DNA from: Pseudomonas purpurea
Lineage (GTDB): Bacteria > Pseudomonadota > Gammaproteobacteria > Pseudomonadales > Pseudomonadaceae
Assembly (NCBI RefSeq): GCF_039908635.1
Contig: NZ_CP150918.1
Span: forward strand, 4,108,001 to 4,172,000
Direction: 5' to 3'
Length of the DNA stretch: 64,000 nt
The notes below the pieces were generated by a model, which worked only from the letters and a program-made list of their open reading frames with translations, searched no databases and was not told where the DNA came from. Shown here in pieces: positions 32,911 to 42,204 of the stretch; the first letter of the stretch is position 1; every line of letters starts with the position of its first letter. A program made the translations under genes and the position numbers.

Positions 32911-33016
32911 GGCGAACTCCTCTCCTCTGGTGAGGTAGCGCCTATGGTAGAACTGAATCGAATATCTATATAACGGGTAATATCTCTATCTGTTATCTAC
33001 TTTATAGATATACCGA

Positions 33017-33328
33017 TCAAACGCTGCCTTCGCTTTCGATCACCAGCACCCGCGCCGCGCCTTGAGGATGAGCCACATGCTCAGTGCCGACCTGCGCGTA
33101 AAAGATGTCGCCCACCTCAAGCATAGCCGCGTGCTCGACACCGTTTTCCCGGTAGCGCATCTGCACTTGGCCATCGAGCACCACGAACACTTCCTGGCCA
33201 TCGTTGGTGTGCCATTTGTAGGGCTGATCGGTCCAGTGCAACCGGGTGGTGATGCCGTTCATGTTGGCGATATCCAGCGCTGCCCAGGCGCGCTCGCCGG
33301 TGAAGCTTTTACTGCGGATGATGCGCAT
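33017..33328 (-). CDS. Small cupin-domain protein
   Basis: A 103-residue single-domain cupin. Motif 1 is seen in YKWHTNDGQEVFVVLDGQVQM (His and Glu ligands) and motif 2 in GDIFYAQVGTEHVAHP. The start at 33328 gives MRIIRSKSF; an ATG at 33340 (MGFFM) is also possible. Likely a cytoplasmic metal-binding fold protein; no reaction can be assigned. Confidence 0.85.
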   Translation of the reverse strand: MRIIRSKSFTGERAWAALDIANMNGITTRLHWTDQPYKWHTNDGQEVFVVLDGQVQMRYRENGVEHAAMLEVGDIFYAQVGTEHVAHPQGAARVLVIESEGSV

Positions 33329-33393
33329 GAAAAACCCCATGGATTGGCCCATGATTTCTGCCATGGGCCGTGGATCAAAACATCTGCCGGATA

Positions 33394-35325
33394 CTACTCC
33401 TTGCGACGCGCCAGACCGGAAACAATGGCCACAAACAATAGACTGAACCCCCATCCTGCAAGAATTTCGCACCACATGACAAACCGTACGATTCGCTTGA
33501 CGCTGACGACGGCCTTTAACTTATCCAAAAGGTTGGCTTTCGGGGTCTCGATCAGCGGCGCCCAATCGTTCTCTTGGTGCAAGTCGACCAGCGGTAACAG
33601 TAAATCCAGAGAAAACGCGATAGGACTGAAGCCGGTGTATTCCTCACGCAAGGCCTCGCATAGATACCAATTACCCTCCTCCCGGTACTCGACAGGCAGC
33701 TCCGCTGGCCGTCGATCATGACGCTTGGCCAGCCACACTTGCTCCCGGTCGGGACGGCAGGTTTCATAGGCTTCATTCTGAAACACCAATGGATTGCTCG
33801 GCGCAAAGACGCCGCCGAAACTGGCCGCCGTCCAGTAGATAGCAGTGCAAAAAACCCAAACCAGCAGGAACCATTGCAGTAATAACATCGGTCGGTAGCC
33901 GAACCCGGTCAGGTGGCCATACGCGGCGTGCAGAAACCTCGAGCCCTTGGAGTAAAAAAAGCGGCGCCAAGGCTTCCAATTTTCTGGTGTCTGGCCAATC
34001 AAGCCGTACTCGCGCAGACAGTTTTCGTACTCAATACCGATTTCACGCGCTTCCTCAGTACGGCCCATGTTCTCCAATACCCGCTGCAGATGCCGCCAGG
34101 GTTGTGGCCGAAAGGATTGCGCCGAGGATTCGGGCTCTGCCTCGTCTCGCTTGAAGCTAGCCTTTTGTTTTTTCAACCAGTCCATCCGTTCCCCAACGGC
34201 CATGGACTTGTAAACATCAATGAAGTCGTAAACAAAACCATTGAGGACTGGATGCTCTCCCCAGGACTTGGCGTCATCATTGAGGATTGACACCTTGGCT
34301 CCGACAAGTGAAATAGCCTTGGGGGGCACCTCAAAGTTTCGCAAATACAGCGTGCCCTTGACATGCATTTCAGCGGCCATGATTTCCTCGACGCTAGCGC
34401 CGTCGAGCTCAACATTGCCGTCGACTTCCAGCCCCAACAAGTTCAGGCGTCCAATGACTTTGAACCCCTTATTCAAAAGCACATTGTTACGGACAAATCC
34501 TCGTTCAAGCGTTAATGCAGGGTCTTTTCCAACATGGCTGAACTGAGCTCCCAAGCAACTCAACTGATTGAGAATTTTCACACCTAACAAATTTACGGTG
34601 CCAACAGCGCAAAACCCCATTCGAAGAAACACCGAGCCATTAATGACAGCGCTATCAAGGGTCAGAGCAACACCCTCTTCAACCGTAAAACGGCTGTTTG
34701 CACAATTAAAGTTTCCCCCAACCGTTGCAGACGCGAAGCTCACCAGCCCAATTGCCGAAAACCCGCGAGTCAAAAAAATACCGGCTCTTACTTCGACAGC
34801 CTCTGCCAAAAGGGCTGCCTTACCTTCGCCTTCGAGCTTCGTACCCTCACAATTCAGTTGGTCCGAAATACGTGCAGCCCCAATATTGATGACTCCTTGA
34901 GTACGCACACGAATAAATGCCAGGTTTCCGTCAACGACCATTGACTGGCCAAAAAACGAGGTCAGTGCACAGTCTTTAAAAGCAACAGAATGCTCAAATC
35001 GTGACTCCCAAAACTTGAGTGGGCTCTCAAACCGACAACTTTCGAACAGCAATGCAGACTTGATAATTGCCTGTGATAAATCGAGAGTGCCTTGGATAAA
35101 TGCTCCTCGCAGGTGGAGCCCCCGTCCATAGCCAAGGACTCTTGAAGAGTCTTCCAACAGCAAAAACCGGATGAACTCTGCTCTAACGGTGTCTGCGTCA
35201 GTTGCCGACGCTGGCAGCTCCTCACTGACGTTGGCGGCCCCTCCACTCCTGCACCCCGTCAGCAAACACTTCTCCGCAATACTCAACTCTCCAAAATCAC
35301 TTATCGAGCGTCCGAGCGGGTTCAT
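33394..35325 (-). CDS. Large repeat (beta-helix-like) protein with C-terminal membrane segments
   Basis: A 643-residue protein I do not recognise. Residues about 65-345 form a regular series of about 20-residue repeats (such as GTLDLSQAIIKSALLFESC, GNFNCANSRF, GSVFLRMGFCAVGTVNLLG), a pattern expected of a right-handed beta-helix. A charged helical linker follows, then one membrane span near 475-500 and another at the C-terminus (about 612-637), framing a soluble loop with FSLDLLLPLVDLHQENDW. Base composition is lower in GC than its neighbours, suggesting later acquisition. Similar proteins are sometimes labelled membrane oxidoreductases, without support visible here. Confidence 0.75.
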   Translation of the reverse strand: MNPLGRSISDFGELSIAEKCLLTGCRSGGAANVSEELPASATDADTVRAEFIRFLLLEDSSRVLGYGRGLHLRGAFIQGTLDLSQAIIKSALLFESCRFESPLKFWESRFEHSVAFKDCALTSFFGQSMVVDGNLAFIRVRTQGVINIGAARISDQLNCEGTKLEGEGKAALLAEAVEVRAGIFLTRGFSAIGLVSFASATVGGNFNCANSRFTVEEGVALTLDSAVINGSVFLRMGFCAVGTVNLLGVKILNQLSCLGAQFSHVGKDPALTLERGFVRNNVLLNKGFKVIGRLNLLGLEVDGNVELDGASVEEIMAAEMHVKGTLYLRNFEVPPKAISLVGAKVSILNDDAKSWGEHPVLNGFVYDFIDVYKSMAVGERMDWLKKQKASFKRDEAEPESSAQSFRPQPWRHLQRVLENMGRTEEAREIGIEYENCLREYGLIGQTPENWKPWRRFFYSKGSRFLHAAYGHLTGFGYRPMLLLQWFLLVWVFCTAIYWTAASFGGVFAPSNPLVFQNEAYETCRPDREQVWLAKRHDRRPAELPVEYREEGNWYLCEALREEYTGFSPIAFSLDLLLPLVDLHQENDWAPLIETPKANLLDKLKAVVSVKRIVRFVMWCEILAGWGFSLLFVAIVSGLARRKE

Positions 35326-35535
35326 TCCGAGTTCCTTTAATTATTCAGGTCGGGGCCTACCGGGCACCGCTGGCGCCGTCATGGTAAGTAACAGACTCTA
35401 TGCCATCAATGAGCAATTCCCATAGCCTGCGACACCCCGCCACCCCACGACCTTGGTCGACACTGACGAACCCCGGGCATCGTGCGAGACTGTCAGGCCG
35501 GTCGCAGGTCCGGGTGTCTTTTGTCTGGAGTTTCC

Positions 35536-38500
35536 ATGTCGCTTTCCAGCGGGCTGATCGCCGCCGTCGCCCTGGCCTATATGGCCATCATGTTCGCCAT
35601 CGCCTTCTACGGCGACCGTCGCAGCACCCCGTTGCCGCCGCGCATGCGTGCGTGGGTCTATAGCCTGTCGCTGGCCGTCTATTGCACCAGTTGGACCTTT
35701 TTTGGCGCCGTGGGCCAGGCCGCCGAACAGCTTTGGTCGTTCCTGCCGATTTACCTGGGGCCGATCCTGTTGCTGGTGTGCGCACCGTGGGTCCTGCAAA
35801 AAATGGTGATGATCAGCAAGCAGGAGAACATCACCTCGATTGCCGACTTCATCGCCGCCCGCTACGGCAAATCCCAATCCCTGGCCGTGGTGGTGGCGCT
35901 GATCTGCCTGGTCGGCGTGCTGCCTTACATCGCCTTGCAGCTCAAGGGCATCGTGCTCGGCGTCAACCTGCTGATCGGCGCGGGCGCCGACGCCATGGGC
36001 ACCCGCGCCCAGGACACGGCGCTGATCGTGTCGCTGATTCTGGCGTTGTTCACCATTGTCTTCGGTACCCGCAACCTCGACGCCACCGAACACCACCGGG
36101 GCATGGTGCTGGCGATTGCATTCGAGTCGCTGGTCAAGCTGTTCGCGTTCCTCGCGGTCGGTGCGTTCGTCACTTATGGCCTGTACGACGGGTTCGACGA
36201 CTTGTTCGATCAGGCCATGCTCGCGCCGCGCCTGGAGCAATACTGGAAAGAAACCATCAACTGGCCATCGATGGTGGTGCAGACCGGCGTGGCGATGATG
36301 GCGATCATCTGCCTGCCCCGGCAGTTCCATGTGACCGTGGTGGAGAACATCGAACCCCAGGACCTGCGCCTGGCCAAATGGGTGTTTCCGGCCTATCTGG
36401 CCCTGGCTGCGCTGTTCGTGGTGCCGATTGCCCTCGCCGGGCAAATGCTGCTGCCCAGCTCCGTGCTGCCAGACTCGTTCGTGATCAGCCTGCCGCTGGC
36501 ACAGGCCCACCCGGCACTGGCGCTGCTGGCGTTCATCGGCGGCGCGTCGGCCGCCACCGGCATGGTGATCGTGGCCAGCGTGGCGTTGTCGACCATGGTC
36601 TCCAACGACATGCTGCTGCCCTGGCTGCTGCGGCGCAAAAACGCCGAGCGGCCGTTCGAAGTGTTCCGCTACTGGATGCTTTCGGTGCGCCGCGTGAGCA
36701 TCGTGGTGATTCTGCTGCTGGCCTATGTCGCCTATCGCCTGCTCGGCTCAACCGCCAGCCTGGCGACCATCGGCCAGATCGCCTTCGCCGCCGTGACCCA
36801 ACTGGCACCCGCCATGCTCGGCGCGCTGTACTGGAAACAGGCCAACCGCCGTGGCGTGTTTGCCGGCCTCGCCGCCGGGACCTTCCTGTGGTTTTACACC
36901 TTGATTCTGCCGATTGCCGCCCATAGCCTCGGCTGGCCCCTCAGCAGTTTTCCGGGGCTGGCATGGTTGCACAGCAACCCGCTGAACCTGCCGATCACCC
37001 CGCTGACCCAAGGCGTAGTGCTGTCGCTGGCCGGCAACTTCACGCTGTTCGCCTGGGTCTCGGTGCTGTCGCGTACGCGGGTCTCGGAGCACTGGCAGGC
37101 CGGGCGATTCATTGGCCAGGAAATCAGCGCCCGACCGAGCGCCCGCTCAATGCTGGCGGTGCAAATCGACGACTTGCTGCAATTGGCGGCACGGTTTGTC
37201 GGTGAAGAACGGGCACGCCAGAGCTTTATCCGCTTCGCTTATCGCCAGGGTAAAGGCTTCAATCCCAACCAGAACGCCGACGGCGAATGGATCGCCCACA
37301 CCGAACGCCTGCTCGCCGGTGTGCTGGGCGCCTCGTCAACCCGCGCCGTGGTGAAAGCCGCCATCGAAGGCCGGGAAATGCAGCTTGAGGACGTGGTACG
37401 GATCGCCGACGAAGCGTCGGAAGTGCTGCAATTCAACCGAGCCCTGCTGCAAGGCGCGATTGAAAACATCACCCAAGGCATCAGCGTGGTCGACCAGTCG
37501 CTGAAACTGGTGGCCTGGAACCGGCGCTATCTGGAGCTGTTCAACTACCCGGACGGGCTGATCAGCGTCGGCCGGCCGATTGCCGACATCATTCGCTACA
37601 ACGCCGAGCGTGGCCTGTGCGGCCCCGGCGAGGCGCAAGTGCATGTCGCCCGGCGCTTGCACTGGATGCGTCAGGGCCGCGCGCATACCTCTGAACGGTT
37701 GTTCCCCAATGGCCGGGTGATCGAACTGATCGGCAACCCGATGCCGGGCGGCGGTTTCGTCATGAGTTTCACCGACATCACCGCGTTCCGCGAAGCCGAG
37801 CAAGCGCTGACCGAGGCCAACGAAGGGCTGGAGCGACGGGTCACCGAGCGCACCCATGAACTGTCGCAACTGAACGTCGCGCTGACCGAAGCCAAGGGCA
37901 CCGCCGAGTCGGCCAACCAGTCGAAAACCCGCTTTCTGGCGGCGGTCAGCCATGACCTGATGCAGCCCTTGAACGCCGCACGACTGTTCTCGGCCGCCCT
38001 CTCCCACCAGGACGACAGCTTTTGCGCCGAAGCCCAGAAACTGGTGCAGCACCTGGACAGTTCGCTGCGCTCGGCCGAAGACCTGATCAGCGACTTGCTG
38101 GATATCTCACGCCTGGAAAACGGCAAGATCAACCCGGACCGCAAACCGTTCGTGCTGAACGAACTGTTCGACATTCTCGGCGCGGAGTTCAAGGCACTGG
38201 CGCAGGAGCAGGGCCTGAAATTTCGCCTGCGCGGTAGCCGGTTGCGGGTCGACAGCGACATCAAGCTGCTGCGCCGCGTGCTGCAAAACTTTTTGACCAA
38301 CGCCTTCCGCTACGCCAAAGGCCCGGTGCTGCTGGGTGTCCGGCGCCAGGACGATCAGTTGTGCCTGGAAGTCTGGGATCGCGGACCGGGGATTCCGGAA
38401 GACAAGCGCCAGGTGATTTTCGAAGAGTTCAAGCGCCTCGACAGCCACCAGACCCGCGCCGAAAAAGGTTTGGGACTGGGCCTGGCGATTGCCGACGGGC

Positions 38501-39006
38501 TCTGCCGGGTGCTCGGCCATCGGCTGCAAGTGCGTTCGTGGCCGGGCCGGGGCAGCGTGTTCAGTGTCTGCGTGCCTCTGGCGCGCGCGCAAACCAGCGC
38601 GCCCAAGCAGGCGGCCGAGTTGAACGGCGCATTGCCGAACGGTGCCCAGGTACTGTGCATCGACAACGAAGACAGCATTCTGATCGGCATGAACAGCCTG
38701 CTCACGCGCTGGGGCTGTCAAGTCTGGACAGCGCGCAACCGCGAGGAATGCGCGGCGCTGCTGGGCGACGGCGTGCGCCCGCATTTGGCGCTGGTGGATT
38801 ATCACCTCGACGACGGTGAAACCGGGACCGAACTCATGGCCTGGCTGCGCACGCAACTGGGCGAACCGGTGCCGGGCGTTGTGATCAGTGCTGATGGCCG
38901 GCCGGAGATGGTTGCCCAAGTGCATGCGGCGGGCCTCGATTACCTGCCGAAACCGGTTAAACCAGCAGCATTGCGAGCGTTGTTGAGTCGGCATTTGCCG
39001 TTGTGA
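35536..39006 (+). CDS. SLC5-domain hybrid sensor histidine kinase / response regulator
   Basis: A 1,156-residue membrane sensor. Residues 1 to about 490 form a sodium/solute-symporter-like domain of about 13 helices (starting LIAAVALAYMAIMFAIAFYG). A PAS domain (about 640-760), a short coiled coil, a HisKA domain with the phospho-acceptor His806 in SHDLMQPLN, an ATPase domain (NFLTNAFRY, DRGPGIP, GLGLGLAI) and a C-terminal receiver with Asp1088 in LVDYHLDDG follow. The layout resembles CbrA/NahK-like kinases. No separate response regulator adjoins it. The start at 35536 follows CTGGAG. Confidence 0.9.
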   Translation: MSLSSGLIAAVALAYMAIMFAIAFYGDRRSTPLPPRMRAWVYSLSLAVYCTSWTFFGAVGQAAEQLWSFLPIYLGPILLLVCAPWVLQKMVMISKQENITSIADFIAARYGKSQSLAVVVALICLVGVLPYIALQLKGIVLGVNLLIGAGADAMGTRAQDTALIVSLILALFTIVFGTRNLDATEHHRGMVLAIAFESLVKLFAFLAVGAFVTYGLYDGFDDLFDQAMLAPRLEQYWKETINWPSMVVQTGVAMMAIICLPRQFHVTVVENIEPQDLRLAKWVFPAYLALAALFVVPIALAGQMLLPSSVLPDSFVISLPLAQAHPALALLAFIGGASAATGMVIVASVALSTMVSNDMLLPWLLRRKNAERPFEVFRYWMLSVRRVSIVVILLLAYVAYRLLGSTASLATIGQIAFAAVTQLAPAMLGALYWKQANRRGVFAGLAAGTFLWFYTLILPIAAHSLGWPLSSFPGLAWLHSNPLNLPITPLTQGVVLSLAGNFTLFAWVSVLSRTRVSEHWQAGRFIGQEISARPSARSMLAVQIDDLLQLAARFVGEERARQSFIRFAYRQGKGFNPNQNADGEWIAHTERLLAGVLGASSTRAVVKAAIEGREMQLEDVVRIADEASEVLQFNRALLQGAIENITQGISVVDQSLKLVAWNRRYLELFNYPDGLISVGRPIADIIRYNAERGLCGPGEAQVHVARRLHWMRQGRAHTSERLFPNGRVIELIGNPMPGGGFVMSFTDITAFREAEQALTEANEGLERRVTERTHELSQLNVALTEAKGTAESANQSKTRFLAAVSHDLMQPLNAARLFSAALSHQDDSFCAEAQKLVQHLDSSLRSAEDLISDLLDISRLENGKINPDRKPFVLNELFDILGAEFKALAQEQGLKFRLRGSRLRVDSDIKLLRRVLQNFLTNAFRYAKGPVLLGVRRQDDQLCLEVWDRGPGIPEDKRQVIFEEFKRLDSHQTRAEKGLGLGLAIADGLCRVLGHRLQVRSWPGRGSVFSVCVPLARAQTSAPKQAAELNGALPNGAQVLCIDNEDSILIGMNSLLTRWGCQVWTARNREECAALLGDGVRPHLALVDYHLDDGETGTELMAWLRTQLGEPVPGVVISADGRPEMVAQVHAAGLDYLPKPVKPAALRALLSRHLPL

Positions 39007-39036
39007 ATACGGCCTGGAGGTCGGCCACAAAAGCCG

Positions 39037-40515
39037 CTATTCAGGCAACTCAGCCAAGCCGTCGGCATCCGTCATCGCCCGCTCCAGCAGGTCCGCGGGC
39101 AGGCTCTTGCTCGCACGGGCACCGAGCAGCTTGAGTTGCTCGCTGCGGCTGACCAGGTTGCCGCGTCCTTCTGTCAGTTTGTTACGGGCAGCACTGTAGG
39201 CCTTGTCCAGTTGCTGCAAGCGATTGCCGACCTCATCCAGATCCTGAATGAACAACACGAACTTGTCGTATAACCACCCGGCACGCTCGGCGATTTCCCG
39301 GGCATTCTGGCTCTGGCGCTCCTGCTTCCACAGGCTGTCGATCACCCGCAACGTCGCCAGCAAAGTGGTCGGGCTGACGATCACGATATTGCGGTCGAAC
39401 GCTTCCTGAAACAGCGTCGGCTCACCCTGCAACGCGGCGGAAAACGCCGCTTCGATCGGAACGAACAGCAAGACAAAATCGAGGCTGTGCAAGCCGTCCA
39501 GGCGTTTGTAGTCCTTACCGGCCAGGCCTTTGACGTGATTGCGCAGGGACAGCACGTGTTGCTTGAGGGCCGCTTGGCCGATCTGTTCGTCGTCGGCCGC
39601 GACATACTGTTGATAGGCGGTGAGGCTGACCTTGGAGTCGACCACCACCTGCTTGTCGCCGGGCAGATAGATGATGACGTCGGGCTGGAAACGCTCGCCA
39701 TCCGGCCCCTTGAGGTTGACCTGAGTCTGGTACTCGCGCCCCTTCTCCAGGCCGGCATGCTCAAGAACACGCTCAAGGATCAACTCGCCCCAGTTGCCCT
39801 GGGTTTTCTGGCCCTTGAGTGCGCGAGTCAGGTTGGTCGCTTCGTCGCTCAAACGCAGGTTCAACTGCTGCAAGCGCTCCAGCTCCTTGGCCAGGGAGAA
39901 ACGCTCGCGGGCTTCGGCCTGATAGCTTTCTTCCACACGTTTTTCGAAGGACTGAATACGTTCTTTCAACGGGTCGAGCAATTGCCCGAGGCGCTGCTGA
40001 CTGGTTTCGGCAAACCGCTGTTCGCGCTCATCGAAGATCTTCCCGGCCAGCTCGGCGAACTGTGCCCGCAGCTCGTCTCGCGAACCTTGCAAGTCACTGA
40101 GGCGCTGCTGATGACTGTCCTGCTGTTCGCGCAGCTCGGCGTTGAGCGAGGCAGTCTGGGCGTCCAGCTGACGCAACTCGGCCTCTTTGCTGCTGCGCTC
40201 CAGATTCCAGGCGTGGGCCGCATCGCGGGCGTTGTCGCGCTCGATCTGCAACAACTCGACTTCACGATTCACCGCCGCCAGATCGGCCTGTTTGGCCGCG
40301 TTGGCCTGCCCCAGATCACTGATCTCATCGCGGCAGGCATCGAGTTGCGCATTGAGGCCGTCCTGCGCCAGTTGGGCCGTGCTCAGGCGCTCTTCAAGCA
40401 GGGCCAGGTCAGCCTGGCTGGCGCTCATGCGCCGCTGCAGTTGCCAGGCCAGTGCCAACAGTGGCAACGCCGCGCCTGCCAGACCGAGCAGCACACTGGT
40501 CAAGTCCATAGCCAT
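39037..40515 (-). CDS. rmuC: DNA recombination protein RmuC
   Basis: A 492-residue protein with an N-terminal membrane anchor (VLLGLAGAALPLLALAWQL), a long coiled coil (about 30-180) and the RmuC nuclease-like domain (about 215-430) with GNWGELILERVLEHAGL, DVIIYLPGDKQVVVDSKVS and IEAAFSAAL. The Asp...DSK pattern fits the PD-(D/E)XK fold. It limits recombination at inverted repeats in E. coli. AGGAG lies upstream of the ATG at 40515. Confidence 0.93.
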   Translation of the reverse strand: MAMDLTSVLLGLAGAALPLLALAWQLQRRMSASQADLALLEERLSTAQLAQDGLNAQLDACRDEISDLGQANAAKQADLAAVNREVELLQIERDNARDAAHAWNLERSSKEAELRQLDAQTASLNAELREQQDSHQQRLSDLQGSRDELRAQFAELAGKIFDEREQRFAETSQQRLGQLLDPLKERIQSFEKRVEESYQAEARERFSLAKELERLQQLNLRLSDEATNLTRALKGQKTQGNWGELILERVLEHAGLEKGREYQTQVNLKGPDGERFQPDVIIYLPGDKQVVVDSKVSLTAYQQYVAADDEQIGQAALKQHVLSLRNHVKGLAGKDYKRLDGLHSLDFVLLFVPIEAAFSAALQGEPTLFQEAFDRNIVIVSPTTLLATLRVIDSLWKQERQSQNAREIAERAGWLYDKFVLFIQDLDEVGNRLQQLDKAYSAARNKLTEGRGNLVSRSEQLKLLGARASKSLPADLLERAMTDADGLAELPE

Positions 40516-40576
40516 GGCGACTCCTGCCGATGAGATAAAGCTTGAAGGTTAACCAAGCCGTGCAAGCTTGGACAGC

Positions 40577-40900
40577 TCAGTCTTCGATCCGACCGAGTTC
40601 CTGCTGGGCGCGCCGGTCGCCCGCTCGAGCGGCCTGGCGCAGCAGGTCCTGGCCGATCCGACGGTCCCGTGCATTGCCGCACTCGCGGCACATCAACTGG
40701 CCCAAGCGACTTTGCGCAGCCACCACACCTTCACGCGCAGGCTGCTTGAGCAAGCGCCCGGCAAAATGCTTGACGTTGTGGTTATCGCCCAGGGTCGGGC
40801 TGTCGAGCAGCCACTCGGCGACACGCAGGGAGAATCGTTTGGGTGGGGTAACACCAGTGGGTGCAGCGGTAGCAGAGGTTGATGCTGAGCGAAACTTCAT
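40577..40900 (-). CDS. Small Sel1-like repeat protein
   Basis: A 107-residue protein with a disordered N-terminus and two helical repeats of the Sel1 kind (EGVVAAQSRLGQLM, LLRQAARAGDRRAQQELGRI). A CREC stretch lies between them. No signal peptide. It is the first gene left of the 1-kb non-coding region; a DnaA-box-like inverted pair lies about 106 bases upstream. Confidence 0.7.
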   Translation of the reverse strand: MKFRSASTSATAAPTGVTPPKRFSLRVAEWLLDSPTLGDNHNVKHFAGRLLKQPAREGVVAAQSRLGQLMCRECGNARDRRIGQDLLRQAARAGDRRAQQELGRIED

Positions 40901-41005
40901 AAAGCACTGTGAGGCAGATCAGAAGGCGCGCCACTCTACTCCTTTTTTCGTACGGGTAAAGGCGAAAAAAACCCGGCACGCCCGTGCTAGAGCAAGCGCT
41001 CGGGA

Positions 41006-41028
41006 CAATCCACAGAAGCTGTGGATAA
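41006..41028. promoter_or_regulatory. DnaA-box-like inverted pair
   Basis: CAATCCACA (41006-41014, two mismatches to consensus) and the perfect inverse box TGTGGATAA (41020-41028), separated by five bases, exactly as at 20869-20891. It lies upstream of the Sel1-like gene. Confidence 0.45.
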
Positions 41029-41278
41029 CTCAGTGGACAACCGCCCCTGAACTCGCCACAAGCCCTGTGGAATGGGGCCCGCAGTCAAACTGACGATTTT
41101 TTCACCAGTAAAAAAAACCGATGTTTTTCATTGACTTAAATTTTCAGTACAGGCACCCACTGCCGCTGAGGGCCAGATGACAGTGCGGTGACGATCCGCG
41201 CAACTAATGTGCACAAGTCCTGTTGAGGTGGTTATATCGGTGCACATTTTTCGCACACTGATGGAAAATGCGGGCCTC

Positions 41279-41437
41279 AAGGTGGGGCATACCCAGATCG
41301 AGCCCCCTTCGCACTTCCATGGTCGTGAAGCCATGACCGGCCGACCAACGGCAAGCAGGCACCTTCAGCCTCCGTGAAGCCCTCGGTCTTAGGGGCTCGC
41401 CACCTTTCATCGGCGCATAGCCCAGGCCGTTTTTTTA
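41279..41437 (+). ncRNA. Candidate structured small RNA
   Basis: An outer stem of 15 bp is formed by AAGGTGG (41279-41285) with CCACCTT (41400-41406) and CGAGCCCC (41299-41306) with GGGGCTCG (41392-41399). Inside are two hairpins: GGTCGTG-aagc-CATGACC (41321-41338) and CTTCA...TGAAG (41363-41379). A short GC stem (CGGC/GCCG) and seven T residues follow at 41411-41436, like a weak terminator on the plus strand. I do not recognise it as a named RNA. The 5' end is not defined. Confidence 0.5.
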
Positions 41438-41628
41438 CGACATCACGAATCTTTTTTGCCTAACACACTTCCTTTCTCAAATTCAAACCGTTAGTATCCG
41501 CGGCGTTAGTACCAAGCTGAAAGTCAATTCTGGTCGAACAAATCTCCACGGTCAGCCTTCCCTAAAGAGAAGCCTCTACCGACAACGCGGGATCGACCAC
41601 CTCGATGGTTTCCAGGTAAACCTTGCGT

Positions 41629-41923
41629 CAACACTGCCTTTGAATCGAATGCAAAGGGTGTTGCGAAGCTCACTTACTCTGACCGAACCAACCTGCATAT
41701 TGATCAGGATCTTCACCCCGGGCCCAGAACCTTTGCCCTTGATGTGTTGCCTGCCCTCCTAAGTACCTACCTGCCGGCCCAAGCGCGCAAAAATCAAAGC
41801 GCTTCAAACTGGCTGCTTTGTTCCAGTCGGGTTCTTCGTTCGACCAATGGTGGTCGACGTTACTGGAACGTTTTAACGTTGCACGGTTCTTATCCGTGTC
41901 ATTTGCAGGAACATCTAATAACT
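41629..41923 (+). promoter_or_regulatory. Hairpin-rich 5' leader of the 74-residue protein gene
   Basis: Successive stems: CAACAC-tg-CCTTTG...CAAAGG-GTGTTG (41629-41663); CAAAGC...GCTTTG (41795-41820); TTCCAGT (41821-41827) with ACTGGAA (41862-41868), enclosing CGACCA-atgg-TGGTCG (41841-41856); and CACGG...CCGTG (41882-41898). The ribosome site GCAGGA follows. This suggests a regulated or stabilised leader; the signal is unknown. Confidence 0.5.
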
Positions 41924-42148
41924 ATGTCGACTCAAATCCACACTCAGGATGCCATTCGCACCCTAACCAACGCTTTTGCACCAATGAACTGCCTGATCAT
42001 GGCCGCTCGCAAAGGCTGCTTCAGCTTCACCCTGGTCAACGAACACGGCATCGCCCGTCACAGCGAACGCCTGTACCCCGATCAATACTCCAGCGCAGAG
42101 CCGCTGCAGGCCGTGATCGAGCGTACCCGTCAGGCACTGGTTGCCTGA
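41924..42148 (+). CDS. Conserved 74-residue hypothetical protein
   Basis: A small cytoplasmic protein of unknown function. It contains NCLIMAARKGCFSFTLVNEHG (two Cys), followed by a likely beta strand and a C-terminal helix (EPLQAVIERTRQALVA). The start at 41924 is chosen for GCAGGA upstream and the natural N-terminus MSTQIHTQDAI. It has a long structured leader and its own terminator, so it is probably an independently regulated single gene. Confidence 0.75.
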   Translation: MSTQIHTQDAIRTLTNAFAPMNCLIMAARKGCFSFTLVNEHGIARHSERLYPDQYSSAEPLQAVIERTRQALVA

Positions 42149-42172
42149 GACGCCAGAAAGGCTGAAAACCTC

Positions 42173-42204
42173 AAAAGCCCTGCCCAACAAGCAGGGCTTT
42201 TTAT
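42173..42204 (+). terminator. Rho-independent terminator
   Basis: AAAAGCCCTGC-ccaacaa-GCAGGGCTTTTT, 25 bases after the stop of the 74-residue protein gene. Confidence 0.9.

Larger units (their letters stand above)
40901..41923. other. About 1 kb without a protein gene
   Basis: No convincing coding sequence in any frame. It contains a DnaA-box-like inverted pair (41006-41028), a candidate structured RNA (41279-41437), an isolated strong hairpin (41629-41663), and a hairpin-rich leader to the gene at 41924. Runs of A and T at 41096-41150 look like promoter or UP-element sequence. Confidence 0.6.

Noticed and set aside
41128..41410. Two overlapping short minus-strand open frames (about 68 codons each) in the gene-free region.
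   Set aside because: Neither has a ribosome site or plausible composition, and both cross the strong stem structures described as a candidate RNA.
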